Assembly (NCBI GenBank): GCA_020638595.1
Contig: JACKIG010000012.1
Coordinates: forward strand, 1 to 64,000
Direction of reading: 5' to 3'
From: Rhodospirillaceae bacterium
GTDB taxonomy: Bacteria > Pseudomonadota > Alphaproteobacteria > DSM-16000 > Inquilinaceae
Length of the DNA: 64,000 nucleotides
In this document: one piece after another, positions 47,843 through 55,009 of the stretch
Layout: each line of letters starts with the position of its first letter
How positions within the stretch are numbered: position 1 is the stretch's first letter
Notes under the pieces: generated by a model
The model's input: only the letters and a program-made list of their open reading frames with translations
Told to the model about the DNA's origin: nothing
Databases searched by the model: none
Program-made: the position numbers and the translations under genes

Positions 47843-47871
47843 TGCCCAACAAGAGTATTTTCTGTTGGGCA
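47843..47871. repeat. isolated 9-bp-stem hairpin
   Basis: TGCCCAACA and TGTTGGGCA flank an 11-nt AT-rich loop inside the decayed region. It could be a leftover terminator or a recombination-site half; nothing distinguishes these. Confidence 0.35.
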
Positions 47872-47972
47872 TGATAGGGCCGCGGTCGCTGGAAGGTATG
47901 CAGAGGCAATGGGGGCAGAGGCCCATGGGCGCTGAGACAACGAATTCTCAGGTTGCAGCTTCCCGCTCAATG

Positions 47973-48066
47973 CCAGGAGATCCCCGCCTTCGCGGGGATG
48001 ACGAGAGTTGTGGTTGATATAACTCTCAATAAAATCGTCATCCCCGCGAAAGCGGGGATCTCCTGG
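47973..48066. repeat. dispersed double palindrome, family A copy 3
   Basis: Ends CCAGGAGATCCCCGCC and GCGGGGATCTCCTGG, inner CGGGGATGACG/CGTCATCCCCG, and arms GAGAGTT/AACTCTC in the centre shared with copy 2. It abuts the end of a DUF3800-like fragment at 48067, so it either inserted there or marks the break point. Confidence 0.85.
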
Positions 48067-48380
48067 GGCGGATTGCCGATTCCGGGCCAGCTGGTCAAGT
48101 TCCGGTCTTTCGCGGCTTCGTCATGCCGGTCAGGCGGACGCGTCGGCCCGGCACATCGGCGACGATGTCTGTCACCTGGATCATCGTCGGCAGGTCGCTG
48201 TGCACGAAGAACGGCTTGGGCATGATAAGGCGCGAGCGGGTGCGGCCGTCTTGCGTGCGGATGAAGGACTGCGCGATTTGATTGAGCGGAATGTGGCTGG
48301 CGCTTGTCCAGCTCGTCGAAGACCGGACAGCCCATAGGAGTGTCGGGCTGGCTGTGCAGGAAGGAGATGCCCGCCGTCGC
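48067..48380 (-). pseudogene. frameshifted C-terminal part of a DUF3800 protein
   Basis: On the minus strand, one frame reads ISFLHSQPDTPMGCPVFDELDKRQ, a second continues SHIPLNQIAQSFIRTQDGRT then RSRLIMPKPFFVHSDL and MIQVTDIVAD, and after a further shift a third reads PELDQLARNRQSA, ending at repeat copy 3. The FVHSDLxTxIQxxD pattern and the preceding FDELDK are typical of DUF3800 C-termini as I recall them. Two frameshifts and both ends missing show it is dead. The other end (near 48380) meets an unrelated Lrp fragment. Confidence 0.5.
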
Positions 48381-48382
48381 AT

Positions 48383-48610
48383 AAGAATGCCGTGGCGCTG
48401 CAACAGGCGCTGGCCGCCATGCCCCAGGTGGTCAACTGTCACATGCTGTCCGGATCGGCCGATTGCCTGGCCGAGATCGTGGTTCCAAGCGTCAAGGCCT
48501 TCGAGGCGCTGCTGAACGAACAGCTGCGGCCGCTGCCGATGATCGGCGACCTGCGGTCCAACATCGCGCTGAAGCGGCCCGCAGGGGACCCGGCCGCCGG
48601 ACTGCGGCTG
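48383..48610 (+). pseudogene. C-terminal fragment of an Lrp/AsnC-family regulator
   Basis: NAVALQQALAAMPQVVNCHM, LSGSADCLAEIVVPSVKAFE and LRPLPMIGDLRSNIALKR match the ligand-binding (RAM) domain of Lrp/AsnC regulators, including the HxxSGxxD core. The HTH domain is missing; a TAG stop lies at 48335-48337 and the joint is near 48380. The frame then runs on past the usual end with no family match, antisense to the kinase gene. Confidence 0.6.
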
Positions 48611-48624
48611 ACCGCGGCTGCGGA

Positions 48625-50031
48625 TCAGTCTTGCGCGCTCCCGTCCGCGGCCGGCCGCGCGCCCGGGGCCGGGATGGCGAGGGCGGCGTGCAGGCCGCCC
48701 AGGGGGGAGCGGTCGAGGGTGAGGGTGCCGCCGTGCAGCGCGGCCAGGTCGGCGACGATGGCCAGGCCGATGCCGGCGCCGGGCGGGCTGTCGTCGAGGC
48801 GTTCGCCCCAGCGCAGGGCCTGCGGGCGCCGGTCTTCGGGGATGCCGGGGCCATCGTCGTCGACGGTGACGGCCAGGCTGCCGCCGCTGACCCGGGCGGC
48901 GATGGCGATGCGGCCGGCGGCGAAGCGGTGGGCGTTGGCAACCAGGTTGCCGACGGCGGCCTCCAGGTCCTGGCGCGGGATGCGGAAGGCCAGGTCCTGC
49001 GGGCAATCGACGGTGATGACCACCGGCGTCTGGCGGTAGAGAAGCTGGAACCCCGCCCGCACGTCGTCGAGCACGGGGCGCAGCGCCAGGCGCCCCGCCG
49101 GCGCGGTGTCCGCCCCCATCGCCTGCGCCAGCTGGGCATAGCGGTCGATCAGGCCGGCCATGCGGTCGACCTGGCGGCGCAGCGCCTGGCCGGCGGTGCC
49201 GGCCGGCAGGCCGTTCTGCAGCACGGCGAGCGGATGGTTGAGGTCGTGGGCGATCTTGGAGACATAGCGGCGCGTGCGGGCCAGCAACCGTGCGTTGCGA
49301 CCCAGCAGGTCGTTGACGCGATCCACCAGGTCTTGCAGCTCGCGCGGGAACCGCCCGGTCACGCGGTCGGTCTCACCCGACTGGAAGCGGTCCAGCGAGC
49401 GTTCGACGGACTTCAGCGATCGCCGCAGCGCCAGCAGCAGCACGGCGAACACCAGCACCAGCGCCGCCAGGGACGGGGCGACGACCAGAAGGGTCAGCCG
49501 GCCGAGATGGCGGATATAGTCGCCGACCATGTCCTGATAGCTGGCCAGCGGAATGCCGACCAGGTAGTGCACCGGCCCCACCGGCGCCGCGGCAGCCTGC
49601 GGCCATTCGACGACCTGGCGCTCGGCCAGGCGCATGGGACCCAGGGGCGTGTCGGCGGTGCGCACGACGAAGTCGCCGGTCGGCGCGTCGACGCCTGCGG
49701 CGATGGTGGTGCCGCTGATGCGCAACAGCTGCGAGCGCTGCACCGGCGCCCCGCCGATATCGACCTGCCACACCCATTCGACATTGCCGAAGGCCAGGGC
49801 CTGCCGGTCGATGGGATCGGCCGGTTGCGGCGCGCCGATGCCGGCACTGACCATCGCGGCGCGGACCTGCAAGCCGAAGGCGCGCAGCTGCGTGTCGACC
49901 GCCTCCTCCGCGGCTTCCTGCATGACCATGCGGATGCCGAACCACAGGGCGGGGCCGAGGACGGCCAGCAGCACCAGCGATGTCGCCAGCATGCGCCGGA
50001 CCAGCGAGGCCGGCCGGGGGCCGGGCGCCAT
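48625..50031 (-). CDS. sensor histidine kinase (PhoQ/EnvZ-like layout)
   Basis: A 468-residue inner-membrane kinase. Two membrane helices (about residues 12-35 and 173-197) flank a periplasmic sensor of about 135 residues. A HAMP-like linker follows, then the phosphorylated His in KIAHDLNHPLAVLQN, and an ATPase domain with N-box ENLV-like AVGNLVANAHRFA, G1 VDDDGPGIPED and G2 GAGIGLAIV. The ATG at 50031 overlaps the stop of the response regulator gene (TGATG), so the pair is coupled; a GTG at 50046 is an alternative. It belongs to the PepSY-regulator-kinase operon, a layout often linked to cations or antimicrobial peptides. Confidence 0.9.
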   Translation of the reverse strand: MAPGPRPASLVRRMLATSLVLLAVLGPALWFGIRMVMQEAAEEAVDTQLRAFGLQVRAAMVSAGIGAPQPADPIDRQALAFGNVEWVWQVDIGGAPVQRSQLLRISGTTIAAGVDAPTGDFVVRTADTPLGPMRLAERQVVEWPQAAAAPVGPVHYLVGIPLASYQDMVGDYIRHLGRLTLLVVAPSLAALVLVFAVLLLALRRSLKSVERSLDRFQSGETDRVTGRFPRELQDLVDRVNDLLGRNARLLARTRRYVSKIAHDLNHPLAVLQNGLPAGTAGQALRRQVDRMAGLIDRYAQLAQAMGADTAPAGRLALRPVLDDVRAGFQLLYRQTPVVITVDCPQDLAFRIPRQDLEAAVGNLVANAHRFAAGRIAIAARVSGGSLAVTVDDDGPGIPEDRRPQALRWGERLDDSPPGAGIGLAIVADLAALHGGTLTLDRSPLGGLHAALAIPAPGARPAADGSAQD

Positions 50032-50702
50032 CAGCTGTCGCCGCACACCAGGCGATAGCCGTGGCCGAACACGGTCTCGATCGTCGACCGGCCCAGCTTG
50101 TCGCGCAGCCGGCTGATATAGACCGGGATCTCGTTGCTGGTGGCGGTGCTGGCGCCGTCGAAATTGTGCTGCACCAGCTCCTCCGCGCGTACCGGCCGCT
50201 GGCGGTGAACCAGCAGGTAGTGCAGCAGGCGGAATTCGGTAGGCGTCAGGCGCAGGGGCACGCCCTTGAACCAGACCCGCATCGCCAGGGTATCCATGCG
50301 CAGGGGGCCGGCCTCCAGGGCCGGGGGGCTGACATTGGGGCCGCGGGAATTGGTGACGCCGCGGACCCAGTCCAGCAGCAGCTCCAGGTCCACGGGCTTG
50401 GTCAGGTAGTTGGTGGCGCCGGCGCGCACGGCGTCCCTCATGTCCGCGACCTCCCGCCGCGAGGCGGTCAGGATGATCACCGGCATCGTGCGCCCCCGCT
50501 CGCGCCAGCGGCGCAGCACCGTGAAACCGTCGATGCCCGGCAGGCCGGGATCCAGGATGACGGCGTCGTACGCTTCCTCCAGCCCCAGGGACACGGCCCC
50601 GTAGCCGTCGCCCGCCCGGTCGACGGCGAAGTTGTCGCCGCGCAGCATGTCGGCGACCTGAATCGCCAGGTCGTCGTCGTCTTCGACCAGCAGGATGCGC
50701 AT
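50031..50702 (-). CDS. OmpR-family response regulator
   Basis: A 223-residue DNA-binding regulator. The receiver (1-118) has the acidic pocket VEDDDDL, phospho-acceptor in ILDPGLPG and LTKPVD Lys. The winged helix (125-220) has FRLLHYLLVHRQRPVRAEELVQ and VYISRLRDKLGR, ending TVFGHGYRLV. A Pro follows the acceptor Asp where Leu or Met is usual; the Asp itself is intact. It is partnered with the kinase whose start it overlaps and follows the PepSY gene by 10 bp. Its operator may be the inverted repeat at 51067-51092. Confidence 0.92.
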   Translation of the reverse strand: MRILLVEDDDDLAIQVADMLRGDNFAVDRAGDGYGAVSLGLEEAYDAVILDPGLPGIDGFTVLRRWRERGRTMPVIILTASRREVADMRDAVRAGATNYLTKPVDLELLLDWVRGVTNSRGPNVSPPALEAGPLRMDTLAMRVWFKGVPLRLTPTEFRLLHYLLVHRQRPVRAEELVQHNFDGASTATSNEIPVYISRLRDKLGRSTIETVFGHGYRLVCGDS

Positions 50703-50712
50703 CGGCCGGCCC

Positions 50713-51006
50713 CTATCGGTTGCGGAACCAGGCATCGGGGTCCGTGACCACCGCGCCGCTGGCGGGATCGAGATAGACGATGACGATCCGGTCGCTGGGC
50801 GCCAGGATCCGCACCTCGTACAGGAATGCCTGGCCGCCGCCGGGCGCGCGCACGATATGGGTGCCGACGATGCGCCCGGCATAGGCGGGGTCGCGCTGCA
50901 GGCGCGCCAGCGCGTCGAACAGCGCCGGCTCCCCGCCGGGCTGGGCCAGGGCAGGGCCGGCCAGCGACATCAGGACAAGGCAGAGGGCGGCCAGTGTTCG
51001 CATCAT
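50713..51006 (-). CDS. PepSY-domain exported protein
   Basis: A 97-residue exported protein. Signal peptide about residues 1-21 (MMRTLAALCLVLMSLAGPALA). The mature 76 residues form a single PepSY-like domain (GGGQAFLYEVRILAPSDRIVIVYLDPASGAVV). PepSY proteins bind or inhibit proteases and occur next to two-component systems as periplasmic co-sensors; that role is inferred. First gene of the operon with the regulator and kinase. Confidence 0.82.
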   Translation of the reverse strand: MMRTLAALCLVLMSLAGPALAQPGGEPALFDALARLQRDPAYAGRIVGTHIVRAPGGGQAFLYEVRILAPSDRIVIVYLDPASGAVVTDPDAWFRNR

Positions 51007-51066
51007 CGCTTCTGTCTGCCACGGGCCGGCGGCTGGCGCCATTGCCGGCCGGTTAGGAGATCGTAA

Positions 51067-51092
51067 GGCGGGTTAACCACAAATAACCCGCC
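51067..51092. promoter_or_regulatory. inverted repeat in the divergent promoter region
   Basis: GGCGGGTTA (51067-51075), 8 bases, TAACCCGCC (51084-51092); arms match perfectly. It lies 60 bp before the PepSY start and 66 bp before the opposite gene start, where a shared operator would be. It could also fold as RNA, but it precedes both genes, which favours a DNA site. Confidence 0.45.
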
Positions 51093-51158
51093 CGCGATGG
51101 GATCGAAATCGACCCCGGACCTAGGCTTCCGACGGTGCTCAACCAATCCAGCGGGAGT

Positions 51159-51581
51159 ATGGCCATGCTGTGGAAAACCCTGAAATTCGCATCCGTCGTC
51201 CTGGTGATGACCGCGGCCCCGGCACTGGCGGCCGACGGCGTGCCGGTCGGGACGGGCGGCATCGATCGCATCGTTGCCGCCGCCGGACCCGCCCCGGGGG
51301 TCCGGGCCGGCGATCCGGTCATGGAGCTGGCGGACTACCGCCCGGGCCACCGGCACTGGCGCGCGCCGTGGCACTGGCAGCCGCACGGGCGCGACCATCG
51401 CCGCGGCCCGCCGTCCTGGGCCCATGGCCCGCGGCATCCCTGGGTCCATCCCGGACCCGGCCGCGGCTTCCGCGACGGCCCGCACCACGGGTTCCGCGAC
51501 AGGCCGGGGGTCCACGGCCGGCCCGGCCATGGGGGCGGGGACCATCGCGACGATCGCCCGCGCGGCCGCCGCGGCGACTGA
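51159..51581 (+). CDS. His/Arg/Pro-rich small exported protein
   Basis: A 140-residue exported protein. Signal peptide about residues 5-25 (TLKFASVVLVMTAAPALA). The mature part ends in a 75-residue tail made almost only of His, Arg, Gly, Pro, Asp and Trp (for example HRHWRAPWHWQPHGRDHRRG), likely disordered and able to bind metal ions or nucleic acid. The sequence is not in a family I recognise. Divergent from the PepSY two-component operon, it may be a target of that system. GGGAG precedes the ATG. Confidence 0.6.
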   Translation: MAMLWKTLKFASVVLVMTAAPALAADGVPVGTGGIDRIVAAAGPAPGVRAGDPVMELADYRPGHRHWRAPWHWQPHGRDHRRGPPSWAHGPRHPWVHPGPGRGFRDGPHHGFRDRPGVHGRPGHGGGDHRDDRPRGRRGD

Positions 51582-51650
51582 TCCGGCGTGACGGCGGCGG
51601 GCGACGGTGCCGGACAACGGGGCCGCCCCGCCGCCGCAGCGGTCCTGGCA

Positions 51651-51703
51651 AGAGCAGGCGACATCAGGCTGAATCGGCCTGATGTCATCTTGCTGTCATT
51701 CAT
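51651..51703. repeat. dispersed nested palindrome, family C copy 3
   Basis: GACATCAGGCTGA and TCGGCCTGATGTC form the inner stem as in copy 2. The outer arms are degenerate: AGAGCAGG at the left, and ATCTTGCTGTC at the right lacking the TGA spacer of the other copies. It lies between the His-rich gene and the convergent hlyD-like gene. Confidence 0.72.
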
Positions 51704-51719
51704 GGAGGTGGAGACTGGG

Positions 51720-53084
51720 TCAGCTCTCGCGGAAGCTGCGGCGGATGGTTTCGAGGAACGGTTGCAGGATGTATTCCAGCGCCGTCTGTTCGCCGGTCAT
51801 GATCATCACTTCGGCGGGCATGCCGGGCGACAGCTCGATGGAGTTGTCGAGAGCCTCCAGCGACGACCGGTCAACCTCCACGCGGGCGCGGAAATAGCTC
51901 TCGCCCGTGTTCTGGTCGACCAGCACGTCGGCGGACACATAGCGCACGATGCCGGTGACACGCGGCAGGTTGCGCTGGCGAAAGGCGCTGAGGTGGACCT
52001 GCGCCGTCAGCCCCACCTCCACCACGTCGATATCCATGGGCGAGACGCGCACGTCGATCAGCAGGTCGTCGTCCAGCGGCACGATGTCCAGGATGGGCTG
52101 GCCAGGGCCGATGACGCCGCCGCGGGTGCGGTAGTGCAGCTGCACCACCGTGCCGGCCACCGGCGCGGTGATCACCGTGCGCCGCAGCACGTCCTCCGCG
52201 GCGCGCAGCCGCTCGCTGACCGAAGCGAAGTCCGACTGCACCTCGGTCAGCTGGTTGGCGACCTCGTCCAGCGTCAGGGTGTCGATGCCGATGATCTGCA
52301 GCTCCGCCTCGCCGATCGCCTGCCCGGCGCGGGCGATGGCGGCGGTATTGGCCGCACGCTCGCCCTCGATATCGGCCTGGGCGCGCTGCAATGCCAACAG
52401 GCGCGGCTGGCGCTCCAGCCCCTGGGCGACCAGTTGGGCGACGCCGACGATCTCCTGCTCGATCAGCTCGATCTGGCGTTCCTGGCTCGCGATCTGCTGG
52501 TGCAGGCCCTCGATCTCCTCGTCCAGCTGGGCGATGCGCTGGCGCAGGATGCCCTTGCGGCCGTCGCGGGCGTCGCGGCGCGTCTGGAACAGGTGCTGCT
52601 GGGCCGCCAGGATGCCGGCGGCGCTTTCCGGGTCGTCGGCTTCCCGCGTGTTGTCCGCCATCTCTTGCAGCCAGTCGGGGAAGGTGACGATGTCGGCGCC
52701 GGACTGCTCCGCCACCAGGCGGGCGCGCGTGGCCGCCAGCGTCAGGTACTGGGTATGCAGCAGCTGATAGGAGGCACTGGCCTGCGTGTCCTCCAGCAGC
52801 ACCAGCGGGTCGCCGGCGGAGACCACGTCGCCTTCCTCCACCAGGATCTCGCGGATGATGCCCCCTTCCAGGTGCTGGACCGTCTTGCGGCTGCCGTCGG
52901 GGCTGACCAGCCCCGGGGCGATGGCCGCACTGGCCAGCGGGGCCACGGCCGACCAGCCGACCAGTCCGGCGAAGAACAGCACGACCACGACAATGCCGAT
53001 GACGGCCGGGCGCTTCAGGACACGCCACAGGGCGCGGCCGGGCGGGTCGGCCACGGGGCCGGGCAGGGAAGCGATTGTCACCAT
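51720..53084 (-). CDS. type I secretion membrane-fusion protein (HlyD/PrtE family)
   Basis: A 454-residue periplasmic adaptor. One membrane helix at about residues 28-47 (VIGIVVVVLFFAGLVGWSAV). A lipoyl/biotinyl-like half follows (VQHLEGGIIREILVEEGDVV), then a long coiled coil (about 105-290) and the returning barrel (TVITAPVAGTVVQLHYRTRGG, LIDVRVSPMDIDVVEVGL). It bridges the inner-membrane ABC exporter to a TolC-like pore. It is the last gene of an operon whose upstream gene is the exporter. No secreted RTX substrate and no TolC are in this window. Confidence 0.92.
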   Translation of the reverse strand: MVTIASLPGPVADPPGRALWRVLKRPAVIGIVVVVLFFAGLVGWSAVAPLASAAIAPGLVSPDGSRKTVQHLEGGIIREILVEEGDVVSAGDPLVLLEDTQASASYQLLHTQYLTLAATRARLVAEQSGADIVTFPDWLQEMADNTREADDPESAAGILAAQQHLFQTRRDARDGRKGILRQRIAQLDEEIEGLHQQIASQERQIELIEQEIVGVAQLVAQGLERQPRLLALQRAQADIEGERAANTAAIARAGQAIGEAELQIIGIDTLTLDEVANQLTEVQSDFASVSERLRAAEDVLRRTVITAPVAGTVVQLHYRTRGGVIGPGQPILDIVPLDDDLLIDVRVSPMDIDVVEVGLTAQVHLSAFRQRNLPRVTGIVRYVSADVLVDQNTGESYFRARVEVDRSSLEALDNSIELSPGMPAEVMIMTGEQTALEYILQPFLETIRRSFRES

Positions 53085-53153
53085 GTCGTTCGACCGTCCT
53101 CGATCTGGCCTTGCCGCCCGTGGCGCCGATGTCCGGTCGCAACGGCCATGGCG

Positions 53154-54953
53154 CTATCCGGCGGCACGCGGGTTCGGCGGCGGCTCCGGCGGGCCGGCGG
53201 CGGCATCGCCACCGGTGACGCGCGGCACCGACACCGGCCTGGCCGTCACCTGGCGCAGGACCTCGTCACGGCTGCCGGCAAGCTCGACCGCGCCGTCGCG
53301 CAGCATGACCACCTTGTCCACATGGGTCAGGATGCTGGGCCGGTGCGCCACCATGATGATGGTGCACCCCGCCGCCTTCAGTTGTGCCACCGCCCGCAGC
53401 AGGGCGGCCTCCCCGTCGGGGTCGAGGTTGGAGTTCGGTTCGTCCAGGACGATCAGCCGGGGATCGCCGAACAGCGCGCGGGCAAGGCCGATGCGCTGGC
53501 GCTGGCCGCCCGACAGCATGGCGCCGCCTTCGCCGATCTCGGTCTCGTAACCCTCGGGCAGGTGCAGGATCATCTCGTGCACGCCGGCCAGCTGGGCCGC
53601 CGCGACCACGGCTTCGGCATCCGGGTTGCCCATGCGGGCGATATTGTCCTTCACCGTGCCGGCGAACAGCTCCACATCCTGGGGCAGGTAGCCGATGTGG
53701 CGGCCCAGCGCTGCGCGGTCCCAGGCATGGACGTCGGCGGCGTCCAGCCGCACGCTGCCCGCGGACGGCGGCCAGATGCCGACGATCAGGCGGCACAGCG
53801 TGCTCTTGCCCGACGCCGACGGCCCGATGATCCCGACCGCCTGTCCGGGGCTGGCGTCCATCGAAACGACCTTCAGCACCGGCTTGGCCGCCCCCGGCGG
53901 CACGAAGGACACACGGTCGACGACCACGTATCCCTGCGGGGCCGGCAGGTCCATCGCCTCCCGTTCCGTCGGCAGGCGCAGCAGCATGTCCTGCAGGCGC
54001 GCATAGCCGTCGCGGGCGGCGACGAAGGACTTCCAGGCCGTGATCGCCTGTTCCACCGGCGCCAGCGCGCGGCCCAGCAGGATCGATCCGGCGATCATGC
54101 CGCCGCCGGTCAGCTCTCCGCGGATGACCAGCAATGCGCCGAGGCCCAGGATGCCGACCTGGACGAACAGCCGGAAGAACTTGCTGACACCGACGATGCC
54201 GCTGGCACGGTCGCTGGCCACGCGCTGGATGGCGAGCACCTGGTCGTTCAGCTCGTCATAGCGCCGCGTCAGCCCGGGCAGCATCCCCATGGCCTGCACG
54301 ACTTCGGCATTGTCGACCACCGTCGTCACCTGCCTGAGCGCGCGCACCTGCTTCTGCCCGGCGTCCTTCAGCAGCGCGCGCGTGACCAGCTCGTTGGCCA
54401 GCGCCATCAGGAACAGGATCACCGCCGCGATCGCCGCCAGCACCCCCAGCCAGGTGTGGATCAGCCAGATGACGGCGACATAGATCGGCACCCAAGGGCT
54501 GTCGAACAGCGGGAAGATCCCCTGGCCGCTGACGAAGGCCCGCACCTGGCCCAGGTCGCGCAGCGCCTGTGCGCCCATCGGTGCGCCGCCCAGCTTGGCC
54601 GCCAGGCTGACGCCGATCAGCCGGCCGCTCAGCCGCTGGTCCAGCCAGGTGCTGACGCGGGTCAGGACCTGGCTGCGCATCGCCTCCAGCGTGCCGAGTG
54701 CCGCGAGCGCCACGGCGGCGATGATCGTGACCATCACCAGGGTTTCGGTGCTGCCGCTGGCCAGGACGCGGTCGTAGACCTGCATCATGTACAGGGGCAC
54801 GACCATCATCAGCAGGTTCAGGAAGAAGCTGAAGACGCCGACGAAGACGAATCCCGGCCGTGCCGTCCGCAGCAGCTCCTGCAGCGGTGTGCGCTGCGTC
54901 TTCTGGGGGGGCATGCGCATGGGGCTGACATCCGGATGTATCGGCGCAGTCAC
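53154..54953 (-). CDS. type I secretion ABC exporter (PrtD family)
   Basis: A 599-residue half-transporter. The N-terminal membrane domain (about 30-310) carries VFSFFLNLLMMVVPLYMMQVYDRVL, a PrtD/HlyB hallmark. The ATPase domain (about 340-570) has Walker A GPSASGKST, signature LSGGQRQRIGLARAL and Walker B LIVLDEPNSNLD. No peptidase or peptidase-like N-terminal domain is present, so it is the PrtD-type exporter, which usually secretes proteins with C-terminal signals. Start: GTG at 54953; an ATG at 54920 is possible. hlyD-like gene follows 69 bp downstream. Confidence 0.93.
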   Translation of the reverse strand: MTAPIHPDVSPMRMPPQKTQRTPLQELLRTARPGFVFVGVFSFFLNLLMMVVPLYMMQVYDRVLASGSTETLVMVTIIAAVALAALGTLEAMRSQVLTRVSTWLDQRLSGRLIGVSLAAKLGGAPMGAQALRDLGQVRAFVSGQGIFPLFDSPWVPIYVAVIWLIHTWLGVLAAIAAVILFLMALANELVTRALLKDAGQKQVRALRQVTTVVDNAEVVQAMGMLPGLTRRYDELNDQVLAIQRVASDRASGIVGVSKFFRLFVQVGILGLGALLVIRGELTGGGMIAGSILLGRALAPVEQAITAWKSFVAARDGYARLQDMLLRLPTEREAMDLPAPQGYVVVDRVSFVPPGAAKPVLKVVSMDASPGQAVGIIGPSASGKSTLCRLIVGIWPPSAGSVRLDAADVHAWDRAALGRHIGYLPQDVELFAGTVKDNIARMGNPDAEAVVAAAQLAGVHEMILHLPEGYETEIGEGGAMLSGGQRQRIGLARALFGDPRLIVLDEPNSNLDPDGEAALLRAVAQLKAAGCTIIMVAHRPSILTHVDKVVMLRDGAVELAGSRDEVLRQVTARPVSVPRVTGGDAAAGPPEPPPNPRAAG

Positions 54954-55009
54954 TGCACCCCGGGGGCGGGTGCGCGGTCAGTCTACACGTCTCACCCGCG
55001 CACCCAAGA

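Noticed and set aside
47153..48066. Palindromic repeats as a CRISPR array
   Set aside because: There are only two copies here with 700 bp of unrelated sequence between them; no regular spacers and no cas genes.
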